64,000 nt of DNA, from positions 4,650,001 to 4,714,000 of the forward strand of contig NC_039499.1 in assembly GCF_003590095.1 (NCBI RefSeq), given 5' to 3'. Positions within the stretch are counted from its first letter, which is position 1. Every line of letters begins with the position of its first letter. Positions 49,481 to 60,608 of the stretch are shown here, in pieces. The position numbers were made by a program, and so were the translations under genes. The notes beneath the pieces were generated by a model. The model did not search any database and was not told where the DNA came from. It saw nothing but the letters and a program-made list of their open reading frames with translations. This DNA comes from Trichoplusia ni (lineage: Eukaryota > Arthropoda > Insecta > Lepidoptera > Noctuidae).

Positions 49481-49731
49481 TTGGCTGTCACAAGCCCATG
49501 TATCTGAGTTATTTTAATTATTGTACCTTACAAAAACGATCTTCGCCAATTGTCATCTCGCTATGCATATTTTCCCATCTCTCTGTACAAATTCTTGATC
49601 TCTTGTCGCCACTAGATACAGCCGAACGGAAGTTCTTGCCAACTATTTAAACTGTCAACTTCCAATGGATACGTCTGTCATCTCTTAAAGAAGATTTTTG
49701 GCAAACACCCTTTCTCAGTGAAGAAAGATAA
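49481..49731. other. No recognisable gene
   Basis: Short spacer downstream (minus sense) of the candidate exon. No AATAAA is seen close to the stop codon. Confidence 0.35.
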
Positions 49732-50048
49732 TTAACGATGTTGAATCTGAATGTCAAGACCGAAGATCTTTTGATACAAAAAAGCTTCTTTATAAGCATA
49801 TATTAATAAATATTTTTTATTTTTTATTCTAGATTTATGTCTAAAATAACGATTTCCACTACCGCTATCCAGCGCTTTCTTTACCGAGACAAATTTTCCA
49901 TTTAAAAGATGCAAAAATTCTGGCCAATATGAACTCCAGCTCCAGTTAAATGAACTGTTACCTTCACCCACTTCTTGGGCACAGTAAAAAGAATACAAAT
50001 GAACATTGTCGCGAATGAAATTAAAACCAGAGAACAACACCACAGATG
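49732..50048 (-). CDS. Candidate 3' exon of an unidentified gene
   Basis: On the minus strand a T-rich tract ending in TTTTAG (50049-50054) precedes a frame of about 105 codons ending in TAA at 49734-49732. The first two bases (CA) would complete a codon from the previous exon. Translation includes SGFNFIRDNVHLYSFYCAQE and NSSFNWSWSSYWPEFLHLLN, with four tryptophans, then a basic tail with RHKSRIKNKK. The residue mix is protein-like but matches nothing I know. An internal GAAGGTAACAG near 49965 could act as a donor, which would make this a short internal exon. Chance remains a real alternative. Confidence 0.25.
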
Positions 50049-50195
50049 CTAAAATAAAAAAAGAGAGTCAAGTCAATGGGTGGCGTTTATCACTGACCGT
50101 GAGTTGACCTATCCCAGCTTTGAAAAGAAAACAAGCCCTCAGTTGTCCACAAGTCAGTCACCTGGCTGTCCAGCTACAAATAAAAGGGTATGATA
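50049..50195. other. No recognisable gene
   Basis: Short spacer. Confidence 0.3.
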
Positions 50196-50575
50196 ATAAA
50201 ACCGGTCAAGGGCGAGACGAACTCGCGATACCGAGGATTCCGTAGAAAGGAATAATCCGTCCAATAGAAAGGCATATCGGTTTGGCGACAAATACATTTG
50301 AGGGTAACGACAAATGTATTAATATTTATTAGATTGATAATATAATTATAATATTATATTCAAAAAACAACAAATTCTTGATTTTTGATGATGAAATGAA
50401 AAACGATGGTTTTTGATGTTATATTGGCAATAGATATCCAGAAACTGTCTAAATTTCAACTTTTTAGCTTTCACGGTTCAAGAGACAGTCTGGATACATG
50501 CATACGGATAGACAGCAAAGCCTCCGTGAAACGGTTCCGCTTTTACCTTTAGGATACGGGACCCTAAAAACGGGC
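50196..50575 (-). mobile_element. Miniature element related to the GTTCCG-ended family
   Basis: The left edge has ACCGGTCAAGGGCGAGACGA and GAGGATTCCGTAG. The right edge has TACCTTTAGGATACGGGACC and CTAAAAACGGG. The ends are imperfect inverted complements, and the text matches the GGTTCCGTA family of 26577-27073, although the GTCY array is absent. It includes ACGGTTCAAGAGACAGTCTG and CGGATAGACAGCAAAGCC, the minus-strand version of the GTCCGTC block. Confidence 0.6.
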
Positions 50576-51164
50576 TCAGGAAGAATGCCATCTTGCTTTA
50601 TACTACGTCAACCTGATCTGACGAGGATAGCAAAAAGTATATTAAGGATAGCTCGAAGAGATTTTGTGACGTTCTTGTATTAACGTAATAGTCCTGCCGA
50701 GCCAGTTTAATTAAAACCCACTAAAAGATTATTAAAATAGTTAGTGTAAAGATAATGATGAGGGTTTAAGTTTATGCACTTAGCAAAAGATTGTTATTAA
50801 ATACGATATAGGAATGCGATCTACTGGTTGGCTTGAAGCAAGTAAAAACAAGAGGGAGTTCTAGTGATAAAATAATTTGAATGAAACTGGACTTTCAGAG
50901 GGCTAGACAGAAATTTAGGGCATTATGGTTTGGAAATAGTCACACAAAAGCTTGTCCTCCGAATGGTGACCTATACCATTTGATTATTCGTGCACTTATA
51001 TAATTCCAGCACTCAGGCTAGCAGCAGACTCTGAAAAAAACTACACCAACATTTTAAAAACTGTTCGTAAAATCTTTTAAAAGCTCTAAAACGTTTCGCA
51101 AACTGAATTGTCAGTCATTTATGATTATTTATTGGATTTTCGTAGTACCACGTAGCAAATAACC
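50576..51164. other. No recognisable gene
   Basis: AT-rich spacer. Confidence 0.35.
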
Positions 51165-51270
51165 AATCAATGCTCCGGATTCTGGGCACGTGCGAGCACA
51201 ATAACACAATTTTGGAGCCCTGGGCGCTCGGCGCTCGGGTAGCGGCGTGCTGAACTATCCGGAGAAAGGA
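51165..51270. promoter_or_regulatory. CpG-rich patch bounded by CTCCGGAT/ATCCGGAG
   Basis: GGGCACGTGCGAGCACAATA and GGGCGCTCGGCGCTCGGGTA lie between two complementary 8-bp words about 80 bases apart. A CACGTG E-box is included. Function unknown. It could be regulatory or an old repeat. Confidence 0.25.
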
Positions 51271-51429
51271 TTTCTGCCTCTTTTGCTATTTTTTTTTGGT
51301 GTATTGTAATGTAGGCTTAGGTGTGATGTAGATAAGGATTAAAATCATGTTACATTACCGGTAATATGTAAAGGAAATTCATGGTTAAGTTATTTTTGTG
51401 TCGGTGCTTTGTTTTTTTTTGCTTATTTT

Positions 51430-51578
51430 TTGGGTTAAACCCTGCTACTAAGGCTCCGCTGTCTGTCCGTCTGACACCAGGCTGTATCTCAGTACTCGTA
51501 GTAGCTAAACAGTTATATATAAGATGGCCGTTAATAGCCGCTACTAGACCAGATAAATATCGATTGGTTAGAGCTTAA
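51430..51578 (+). repeat. CCGTC-type dispersed repeat
   Basis: GGCTCCGCTGTCTGTCCGTC, then TGACACCAGGCTGTATCTCA and AAGATGGCCGTTAATAGCC follow the same order as at 31985 and 53481. Confidence 0.55.
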
Positions 51579-52430
51579 ATATTTTGGAAAATTTACAAAA
51601 AATTATAGGCTACCTACAATTTATGAAATGGTATTTTCTCCTGCTTAAACAACAATTGCTGAACTTCTCAAAGTTTCCCATATAAAGAATGACTTGAAAA
51701 ATCTCTACCAGCTTTTTATAACTTGGGAAATGGTACTGCACAGATTCTCACAACAATTCATTCTTGCCATAATGTCATAATATGCTCTTTATATCTATAT
51801 TAGCTAGGTAGGTATCAATGGATATGTTACTGTGGGAATTAGGTCATCATAGTTAGCAATCTTTTGCAAGTAAACTCGCATCGGTAGCTTAGTATTCAGT
51901 AAGATTAAGCACAATACCCGTGCGGTATTTATGAAAGGTGTCAAGTTTCAACTCCTTTCATTTGTTTCGCGCCTTATTTGATTGTTTGGTTTCTTGTGAC
52001 CGAATAAAGAAGGTCTGTTGCCACCTGTTTATTTAAAACTGTTGCTGTTATGGAAATAAGCTATCGTTTCTAGTGGGATGGTAAGTCGTTGAAACGTCAT
52101 TTAGTTTTAAATTGCTGTTAATTTGTTCGAATGTAAACTAAAAAACTATAACTCTATTGTTCAAATTTCATTACGCAGTATTTTTTCAAATTGTAAGTCA
52201 TCAATGGATGAAACCCTTATTTTCCCACCCTACATCGACTCCGAAGTTATCGCTCATATACCTACACTTATACAGCTAATTCCTACTCTAGCTAAACTTC
52301 AACGCACATGAACACAGCAATTTGGAAAGAAAAGTTTTTTAATACTTTCGGGAGTAAGATCCACTTCAATTTTGTGTGGGTCGAATATAACTTACTGTTC
52401 AGTACTGACTAAAATAACTTTTTTTCTTCC
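51579..52430. other. No recognisable gene
   Basis: AT-rich spacer with short open frames only. Confidence 0.35.
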
Positions 52431-52545
52431 GGGGTGAAATGCTAATGCCTTCAACCCACGTCGAGGGCACGGCGCCGCGGCGTGGGGATATGTCGGACTT
52501 CCACCGACTAAAAACACCCCGGGCCCCTTCTACTGCTTTAGCCAC
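52431..52545. repeat. Dispersed GC-rich repeat fragment
   Basis: GGTGAAATGCTAATGCCTTC, AACCCACGTCGAGGGC, CGTGGGGATATGTCGGAC and CACCCCGGGCCCCTTCTAC form a fragment shared in outline with 62765-62845. This wording is common in Lepidoptera. Confidence 0.55.
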
Positions 52546-52718
52546 TAACTAAAATACCTAGCAACATTTTAGATCATTCAAAAATATGCAAATTACGAAA
52601 CAACATTATAGTTTCCAGTGCGTAGAAAACAAACATACTTTTGTTTCTGTAATCGTTGTTTATTCAAATGTTTGAATGCAGTGCAATGGTTCTCAAACAT
52701 ACTGCCTTATAAGAATAA

Positions 52719-53013
52719 CTAGCTGTTGCCCGCGACTTCGTCCACGTGGTTAGCAGATCTTGAACCATTGTTGCAGGCGTCGCAGCGCACGCAACGAAAG
52801 CCATCAAAGATGAATAATTTCCCCCGTTTTTTCCACATTTTCCATTGAATCTTCGCACCTATTAGTCGCAGTGTGATGTTATATAGCCTATAGCCTTCCT
52901 TGATAAATGGTCTATTTAAAATAAAATATTTTTTCAATTCGAACCAGTAGTTCCTGAGATTAGCGCGTGCAAACAAACAAACAAACTCTTCAGCTTTATA
53001 AAATTAGTATAGA
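52719..53013 (-). mobile_element. Helitron-like element H1, both ends
   Basis: Minus strand: it begins TCTATACTAATTTTATAAAG (53013 downwards), has the TTTGTTTG run and the CTACTGGTTCGAATTGAAAA text, and ends in GGGCAACAGCTAG. T at 53014 and A at 52718 on the plus strand are the expected flanks. It includes a GC-richer insert around 52755-52790. Confidence 0.8.
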
Positions 53014-53480
53014 TAATTATTTTTCCACGCCCATCATTTTTTAACCTCGTCGAACACTTTGAAAACCAAGGTAGACGTGTTCAAGAGTAGAGAGAGCAGA
53101 CCAAGGTATCTAAGGCCCTCTGCAATAGTGGGCACATGTAATAATATTTCACGTAAGTAAACCACTTACATAAACATTACGCTGTTAAGTTACAAAAGAG
53201 TTTTATGTTTATTTAAACTGTTCGTCGATTGGATTCAGTATAACGAAATGAAATGGGCCAAACGTTTATTATTTTATGACAACTTGTAGGTTGAACTTAT
53301 TGCTATGATAAGTAAAGTAACCCTCGGAACAACTTTAATTTAACGAATCAACTTTAGTACGTCATCAATCAAAAGTCGACGTCATAGTACTAATCACACA
53401 TCATCGAATTAAAACCTTTTTTTCATATATTGTCCATTGCTTGGTTTTCTCCGTGACATTTTTTTATATTTTGTGTTTAA
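53014..53480. other. No recognisable gene
   Basis: AT-rich spacer. Confidence 0.35.
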
Positions 53481-53724
53481 AGAACCCCATTACTGAAATC
53501 CGCTATCCGTCAGTCCGTCATTCAGACTATATCTTATGAACTGTAATAGGTACACAGTTGAAAAATGTATTTTTCTTGCCGATATCAACAAACATTAATT
53601 AATAGAAATAAAAATGTTACGGTTATAAATTTACTTTTAAGGTAGTAATCTGTTAGTACAAATAGGCAAAATATTTGTACTGAACCCTCAGTGTCACTAA
53701 TCCGACTAGTATTTGACCGGTTAT
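53481..53724 (+). mobile_element. Miniature element of the GAACCC/CCGTC family
   Basis: The left edge is AAGAACCCCATTACTGAAAT, then CGTCAGTCCGTCATTCAG. The right edge is GAACCCTCAGTGTCACTAAT, then CCGACTAGTATTTGACCGG. The right edge closely follows the right end of 26577-27073. Confidence 0.6.
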
Positions 53725-54296
53725 TATAATATCAGTGTAATTTTAAGTTATGTATTCTCTTTGCTTTGTCATCGAATACCGAAACCTCAACCAATTTAAA
53801 TCGCTATTAATTATTTGTCTGAAAGGAAAAACAGGCATTAAAGCTCTTGAAATTAAAAATGAACTAGACTCTTCCCATTTTTGTTCAATTTTATGTCACA
53901 ATGGGAAATTAAACACAGTTGCTAAGTAAAACTACTGCGATTGTTTCCCTAATCTAAGTAGGTTTATGGGATAGAGTCGTTATTGCAAATTGTCGAGTGT
54001 TGTTGAAACTGATCGGTTTTATGGCGGAACGAATTTGTTAATAGACCTGCTTCTGTTACGCTTCGTAATAAACAAATATTCATCGTTTTATGTTTGTCAA
54101 TTGCGTAATGCCAGAGTTGATGGGGATTGGAAACCATTTTAGTTGCGGACCAAATTTTATTGCTAAAGAACTGCATTCTGTTTTTTTTTTATTCAAAATA
54201 GTCCGAAAGACGTCAAAGGTCATGGTCATGGTCAAAGGTACATAAATAATGTAAGTGTTAAAAGAACAAAAAAAGTACGTAACAAAATATCATAAT
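53725..54296. other. No supported gene
   Basis: AT-rich. A 70-codon minus-strand frame at 53964-54176 has no motif. This segment lies downstream of the candidate poly(A) signal. Confidence 0.35.
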
Positions 54297-54302
54297 TTTA
54301 TT
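54297..54302 (-). terminator. Candidate poly(A) signal (AATAAA)
   Basis: AATAAA on the minus strand, 16 bases after the TGA of the candidate exon, followed by T-rich DNA. The position is suitable for a 3' end of that gene. Confidence 0.35.
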
Positions 54303-54318
54303 ATTTTCCGCTCTGTCA

Positions 54319-54557
54319 TCAATCATATTTGAAGGAACAGTGGACACTACTTTTAATAAAACGTGAAATGAAATTAATATTAGCTCCATAAACAGTTAAA
54401 TCATTCAAAATCTTAACAAACCCATCTTCAACGTAATCAGATGATTCATCGGACAAGAAGGTACCTGAAACAATGACATTACAAATTAATGACAATACAA
54501 CAATTATAATTATGATCAATGACAACATTAACATTGTCATCGCGTCATTATCATCGT
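54319..54557 (-). CDS. Candidate last exon with two in-frame acceptor sites
   Basis: On the minus strand, TTGTTTCAG precedes 54557 and another TTGTTTCAG precedes 54464, 93 bases apart, which is 31 codons and the same phase. From the outer site the translation starts DDNDAMTM followed by a strongly hydrophobic run (LSLIIIIIVVLSLICNVIVS) that could span a membrane. From the inner site it starts after two carried-over bases with TFLSDESSDYVEDGFVKILN and continues DLTVYGANINFISRFIK to TGA at 54321-54319. Purine-first codons dominate the inner part, as in real coding DNA. AATAAA follows the stop. The protein family is not recognised, and no upstream exon can be named. Confidence 0.35.
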
Positions 54558-55864
54558 CTGAAACAATACAATGAGATAAAAAAACTGTAACAGTTTCATA
54601 ATCTGTTATTTTTGCAAAGCCATTGTAAGATTAATGGTTATGACGTAATTGTCAGTTGGGTACTGAAAATCAGTATTTTTCCAAACGAAGACAAAGAAAT
54701 ACAGTACTTAGGTAAAGTAGGTTCGAAGTAAAATCTAATTGTAATTATTCTCTTTGTTGAGGTCAATCTTTGAGGACCATTGAAGGAGAATGGATCGATT
54801 TGGAAAACTCTTCTTCAAAATGATGATCAAAATGATTTTAGTTCCCGCCACAAAAAGGTGCTTTACAAACATCTAATTACACATTGAGTATTGTGTGAAT
54901 GTACGTTGTTGAAGCATTCGTAAAAAAACAGAATTAAAGAATTAATTTAAGCGTACACTTTGTTTAAAAGAGATCTAAGAGATGGGATGCGACTGAATCT
55001 AATGAATGAAATGGTTCTATGAGGTAATATTACTCAGTTTGAAAGGATATTTCTTCTTATTATCTGTTTACCAAGAACATACATGTTTATAGCAATACCA
55101 ACAAACATTACACCCAGTAGCCACAAAATCCAATACGCAACAATCCAACATTACATCTCTTGGTACATTCCCTTACGAGCGCCCAACAATTTTTATTTCG
55201 GAAGTAAAATATAAAATGGGAGATGGAATAACGGTAATATTTTCTGAAGGAAACTGGGTCGCGAAGTGGAAACCCTTGCGGTACGAGAGGGATTAAATAA
55301 GGTGTAGGGTTGGTGAATGTACGTTTGCAGTTTTCGTTTCGATATTTTGGGGAAAGGTGAGGAAGATTTTGGTTTAGAGAATGTTTAAGGCTCGTAACTG
55401 GTACCTTTTAGTTGTGATTCAACGAGATGTTGTAAGTCGAAAGGAGTAAAATGCTGGCGACATGACATTTAAAATAATTGCCAATTACTCTAAAGGAAGG
55501 CGAAAAGAGGAAAGAGGTTAAATAAGAGTGATAGATGATGTTTTCTTCGGTGGGAAAACTTATATTTCGCATTCAGATCGTGTCAGTATTTTCAAAGGTT
55601 CAGCAGTGCACCCTCTAATAAAACAAACAGTTTTTATCTCCCCATTGTGAAGGGAATTACGAGAAGACTGCAGTCAACACACATGTGTAACAGTGTAGTA
55701 CATTTCCGTGTTTTATATAAGTCGATATGTAAGCTTAATCAAGATTGACGTTAATTTATGAATGAAGTTTGCTCATGCTCTGCTGAATCGAACTTTTATT
55801 TAACAAATTTTCTGTACACTCTTGTCAAGAGTTACAGTATAAGTACCTAATCAATCAACAGCAT
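54558..55864. other. No recognisable gene
   Basis: AT-rich. If the candidate last exon is real, this is its upstream intron. Confidence 0.35.
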
Positions 55865-55950
55865 TTCGCGGTACACTGCTGGACGAAGACCTCCCCAAAG
55901 TTTCCCCACAATACTCGGTCTTCCGCTTTCCGAATCCAATCCAATCCAGT
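55865..55950 (-). repeat. Dispersed LINE/SINE tail fragment
   Basis: TACACTGCTGGACGAAGACC, TCCCCAAAGTTTCCCC and CTCGGTCTTCCGCTTTCCG match the fragment at 16116-16205 in the same orientation. Confidence 0.65.
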
Positions 55951-56060
55951 GCCTTACTAAATAACAGCTTACACTTATTTATTGGTATCGACTAGTCATC
56001 TACCCGAATAGTCACCTAGATTCATAATTATGAATACGTTTCACCGAATTTATAATTCCA

Positions 56061-56296
56061 TCTATACTAATATTATAAAGAGGAAAGAATAGTTTTTTTT
56101 TTGTTTGACAAGTTTCGAAACTACTGGACCGATTTGAAAAATTCTTTCACTGTTGAAAAGCTACATTATCCCTGCTGAACATAGGCTATAATTTATTTTG
56201 AAAAATATTAGGGTTCCGTAAGAAAATTGCTATAATGTAACCAAAGGTGTAAAACTGGTTGCTTGCCACAGGGACGAAGTCGCGGGCAACTGCTAG
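56061..56296 (+). mobile_element. Helitron-like element H1, both ends
   Basis: It starts TCTATACTAATATTATAAAG after A (56060) and ends TGCTAG before T (56297). It includes AACTACTGGACCGATTTGAA and AAATTCTTTCACTGTTG, a TTTTTTTTTGTTTG run, and GACGAAGTCGCGGGCAACTG near the 3' end. There is no coding capacity. Confidence 0.85.
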
Positions 56297-57469
56297 TATT
56301 CCATAAATCCCTGTTTACTCTAAAACATTTCTGTATGTCAGCCCTAGTTATACCGGCTGTACTGCACCGTAGCTTAATGCAACTAACAACGAATGTACTC
56401 GAAACATCTTATCTTCTACATCTACTATAAACTAGGATGCTGTGAAGTGCAAACTTTAACGAATACTTCGGTGAACAGAAGCGGTATGCCATCATATTTA
56501 TAATTAAACAACTTTGCTTTACTTATGTGAAACTGATGCTTACAATCTTTCATAGCTTTCTTGCTTACATATAGATTATAGGGATGTATGATGATCCAGC
56601 CGTATGATGGCCAGTCGAATCGTTACAAAAGAATAATGTCCAATATTGCATATATTCGTAAACTTTAAATAACTTGTATACGTAATTTTAATAATTAAGG
56701 ACAATTTTATTGGTTGTCTTTCTATGGAATGTTTCTGTTTTGAACAAAAAAACCCCCCCCGCCGCCGTCTACCCGTGGGTTAAGGTCATTAGCTTCTACC
56801 CCGTCACATCAGCAAATAAAAAGTTTTTTAGACTTCAACCCCTATCCGTACTCTATCCATACAGCAGTTAAGCTTAAGCCTAGTTAATTTCCTTCATAAA
56901 ACGGAGTGAATATAAAATGAGGTTTGATATAAAACTGTATAGACGAAGGGTTTAAGTTCCTCAATATTTTATGATGGTACTAGGGCGATATCGATAGCTT
57001 CACTCCTACCCTATAAAATATGCAAGGAGGTTGTATATGTAGATGGTATGAGTGAAGTTAGATGCAGTCAGTTTTGAAATTGATTTTTATGAGAATCTTA
57101 ATAAGTACTTATTGTTATTACTATTACTACACACGTATTATACACACAGACAAAAAATACTCAAGAATGACCCTAAAAATGGATTAAAATAGTATATACT
57201 AGGTTCTTCGCTAGCTCAAATATTACCACTGCAAAGCTTAATTTGCGTTATTGTAACCCAAGGTGTCAGATCGAAAACCTACTCTGCATACCATGCTAAA
57301 ACTATTGATAATATAGGACAAAATGGTGTAAGTACTACAGATTTGTAGATCTCTTTAAAATCTACTTAAAAGTACGCGAAGATAGTACAGTAATATTGTT
57401 ATAGTTTAGTCACAACAACCTAAATATCTTACAAATAAGGGCGGAAGTTGCGTGGACTGTAAAAAACGA
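56297..57469. other. No recognisable gene; poly(C) tract
   Basis: AT-rich except for a run of eight C at 56753-56760 followed by GCCGCCGTCTACCCGTGGG. The following 250 bases contain phrases such as CAACCCCTATCCGTACTC that may be an old repeat. Confidence 0.4.
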
Positions 57470-57752
57470 TCTTCTAATTTATAAAATTCCCGTGTCGCGA
57501 TGTTAGTTACCGTACTCCTCCGAAACGGTTCGACCGATTCTTACGAAATTTTGTATACATATTGGGTAGGACTGAGAATAGAACAACATCTATTTTCCAT
57601 ACCCCTAAGTGATAAGGGTTGCCCACACTAAAATTTATTTTTTTATTTTTTGGACGAAATTGTTTGTTTTTATTTTTTTTATAATCTTGCATTAAAAACA
57701 CATACAACTAGAAAAAAAACATCGGCAAAACAACGTTTGCTGGGTCAGCTAG
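57470..57752 (+). mobile_element. Helitron-like element H2, both ends
   Basis: It starts TCTTCTAATTTATAAAATTC after A (57469) and ends GGGTCAGCTAG before T (57753). It contains GTTAGTTACCGTACTCCTCC, GAAACGGTTCGACCGATTC and CCATACCCCTAAGTGATAAG. The short frames read here are element sequence, not protein. Its 3' end points toward the tRNA-Gly gene. Confidence 0.85.
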
Positions 57753-57846
57753 TATATGTATATATTTTATTTTCGAATAATATTAATTATCTCGAAAAAG
57801 TTTTCCTAAAAGATACTGAAGAGCAATTTCTATAATGTCAATACAA

Positions 57847-57917
57847 GCATCGGTGGTTCAGTGGTAGAATGCTCGCCTGCCACGCGGGCGGCCCGGGTTC
57901 GATTCCCGGCCGATGCA
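57847..57917 (+). tRNA. tRNA-Gly (anticodon GCC)
   Basis: This gene encodes the tRNA that reads glycine GGC and GGU codons. The 71 bases fold as a complete cloverleaf. The acceptor stem is GCATCGG paired with CCGATGC, with discriminator A at 57917. The A box is GTGGTTCAGTGGTAGAATGC and the D-arm is normal. The anticodon loop is CTGCCAC with GCC. The T-arm is CCGGG paired with CCCGG around the B box (GGTTCGATTCC). There is no intron. The CCA end is not encoded, as usual in eukaryotes. T-runs at 57938 and 57958 can stop RNA polymerase III. No tail body follows, so this is a true tRNA gene and not a SINE head. It stands between two Helitron-like copies in opposite orientation. Confidence 0.97.
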
Positions 57918-57937
57918 CATTGCGGCACATCGTCATC

Positions 57938-57964
57938 TTTTGCTGATGAATTAGCTCTTTTTTT
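57938..57964 (+). terminator. RNA polymerase III terminator T-runs for tRNA-Gly
   Basis: TTTT at 57938-57941 and a longer run of seven T at 57958-57964. The second run is a stronger backup. Confidence 0.8.
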
Positions 57965-58217
57965 ATTTTACAGCTATAAATTATAATGTTTGTTTTCTTT
58001 CTAGCTGAGTTTTCTTGCTAGAAGAACACCCATTGCTGGGTTAAAGTCGTTTATTGTACTTACACACTTTCAATATAATTTATTTGTGTGCATTGAAACT
58101 TAATAATTCAATGAACTTGTAACACCTATGTCACTTCCGATAGTATTTCAAGAATAAAACATTTAATTAATGGGAGATTGTTTTTTGCATACAATAACTT
58201 GATAGTTATAAAGTAAA

Positions 58218-58483
58218 CTAGCTGACCCAGCAAACGTTGAAAATATTTTATTTTTCTAATTGTATATATTTTTAATGCCACATTATAAAAAAAATAAAAA
58301 CAAAAAATTTCGCAAAAAAAAATAATTTTGTGTGAGCAACTCTCTTAGGGGTTTGAAAAATAGATGTTAGCCGATTCTCAGACCTACTGAATACGCATAT
58401 AAAATTTGTTAAAAATCGGTTAAGCCGTTTCGGTGGAGTATGGTTACTAACATCGTGACACGGAAATTTTATATATTAGAAGA
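58218..58483 (-). mobile_element. Helitron-like element H2, both ends
   Basis: Minus strand: it begins TCTTCTAATATATAAAATTT after the expected A (T at 58484 on the plus strand) and ends GGGTCAGCTAG before T (A at 58217). The interior matches 57470-57752 but is shorter in the AT-rich middle. Its 3' end also faces the tRNA-Gly gene. Confidence 0.8.
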
Positions 58484-59757
58484 TATATTTTTTAACTAAT
58501 AAGGTTATAACATTTTGTAATTCAAACATCAACGAATTCCATAAAAAAAATTAGACGACCTTCCGAAGCAATAATAAATTAATTAATCGTAATCAAATTA
58601 CAACCTTGACACAAAGCGTTAAAGTTTAAAATTAAATAAGTTACTTATAGGGTCGTAAAATACAGCTGGCGAAGGTACTACCGTATTCCATATTCAAATA
58701 AATGCATAATTTATTTTTAATACAGTTACTTGAACAAAATCAATGGCGACTCGATTAGGCATATTTTTATTAAATTATGAATAATTCATTAAAAAACGTG
58801 TTTTCCTATACCAAAATAGTTTTGCTTACAGATTAAGGAAAGATGATGTTAGTAGGATTATAATATTAAAACAAAAAGACGGAATCATTTTTTTAATCCT
58901 TACCTTTTAGTTGGCAATTAGAATTCAAAATAATCTAAAAAAAGTGCTAACTCGCAAACTCATAACTTTTTTTTTACAAGAATTTGCAGAAATATAAAAC
59001 TTAACCTTGGAAGTATTTTATAATTAATATTAAGCATATAAATTGCTAAATAAGTTTTTAGTAAGTGAACTAGTACGCAAACATAATATGCGTGTATAGG
59101 CTCAAGTTTGATATTGTTAGGGTACACACACACCTACGGCAAAACATTATTGAAATGGAAATTATTATTTTTAATGATAATAGTAATTACCAAAAGAAGG
59201 AGATCGTGTATGATTCATAAATGTATAGTCATAAAAGGAAAAAAATGCTGAATAAGCAGGTAGGTGCAGTAAGAAATAATTTCGTTAAATAACAGAAACA
59301 AAACATTCGCACATTTAACATAAGTACATAGTTAGTGCTTAGTCTTTAGGTTTTATTTAACGTTCTCAATTTTATTAATAATGAAATCATGCAAGTACCT
59401 ATAAAATAATATAGAACACGACTTCATAAGGTCAGTTCAAAATATTCCATCCAGCGAAGTGATGTTTTTCTACAAAATACTCAATTTCCGATACAAATAG
59501 ACACGGTACTAAAATACGACGAATGCAAGACTCTTCCTTTGGTTACATTTTGGTGCTTAGTTTTGTGTAACTCTGAAAGTTCAAGCAATATTCAATACAG
59601 TCGTGGTGTGAGGAAAAGGTTAATTTGAAATAACTGGCTGGTTATGTTACCGCGTTAAAATGTATTTATAGTGAAAGATCAGGTTTGGGCCCCGATTCCG
59701 CTATTTACAATTGCCGACGATTGAATGAAAATTTTGCGTTGAAAATTGCTTTTTGTT
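58484..59757. other. No recognisable gene
   Basis: AT-rich spacer. Confidence 0.4.
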
Positions 59758-59785
59758 CGTTGGCAAAATGAGCATTTTGCCAACG
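59758..59785. repeat. Short palindrome, 13-bp arms, 2-nt loop
   Basis: CGTTGGCAAAATG and CATTTTGCCAACG are exact reverse complements separated by AG. A related wording (ATTTTGCGTTG) lies just upstream at 59731. Confidence 0.75.
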
Positions 59786-60454
59786 CAATAATTGGGACTT
59801 CAGTATGGGGCAGAACATTCACTGTGTTCTGTTTTTATGTGTGTCACTCAATACAATGAATTACCACTTATTGTGTTGGCCACATACTAAGGAGATAAGA
59901 AATGATGTCAAATTTTATGTAATTTCCATTTCCCTTGGAAAAGGGGTTACAGTTCAGTTCTTTTAATTGTCGGCGCTGGAAGGGGTTTAAGAAAAACAGA
60001 GTGCAATTTTGTCCAACTTAGGCTTCGTTGACTTGCATATATTTAATTAAAACCTATGTTTTTGGATGATTTATGAGGCTCTTTACATTAGAGACATCCA
60101 AACGTATATAAGCGTATAAAATTGACAGCTGTCATCATAGCATAGCTGCCCACATGCACTTTTAAATGTATCTACACTTATCATTTTCTTATAAATCACT
60201 TGATTATGTTTATTTTTATGATAATATAGTCTTTTTGCTATTGTTAGTATAATAAATAGGTGCTTTTGTTGCATTATGATTGAGATACTCTCTTTTATTC
60301 ATAGAAAGAACATTCACGAAACTGGTATTGGAATAACTTGCATATTAAGTGTAAACATGTGTGTATTTAAATGTAGGTATGTATTTATATTACGGAAGAT
60401 GAGATTATTATTATAAAATGTAGAGAAAAAGTCCCAAAACTTTTGAGACATTTT
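59786..60454. other. No recognisable gene
   Basis: AT-rich spacer. Confidence 0.4.
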
Positions 60455-60608
60455 GTACAAAATTCTCGTGTCACGGTGTACAAAATTGAACTCCTCCGAA
60501 ATGACTGCACCGGTTCTTATGAAATTTTGCGTGCCTAGTTGCCTACATATTGGGAGGTCTGAGAATTGGACAACATCTATATCGTAAAACGTTTGCTGGG
60601 ACAGCTAG
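60455..60608 (+). mobile_element. Helitron-like element H2, internally deleted
   Basis: AAAATTCTCGTGTCACGGTG, GAACTCCTCCGAAATGACTG and ACATATTGGGAGGTCTGAG follow the H2 order. The element then jumps from CAACATCTAT directly to GTAAAACGTTTGCTGGGACA and ends CAGCTAG before T (60609). The AT-rich middle present in other copies is missing. The 5' end is worn. Confidence 0.75.

Noticed and set aside
57507..57835. Open frames on both strands near the tRNA-Gly gene
   Set aside because: Most of this span is the H2 Helitron-like element, which has no coding capacity.
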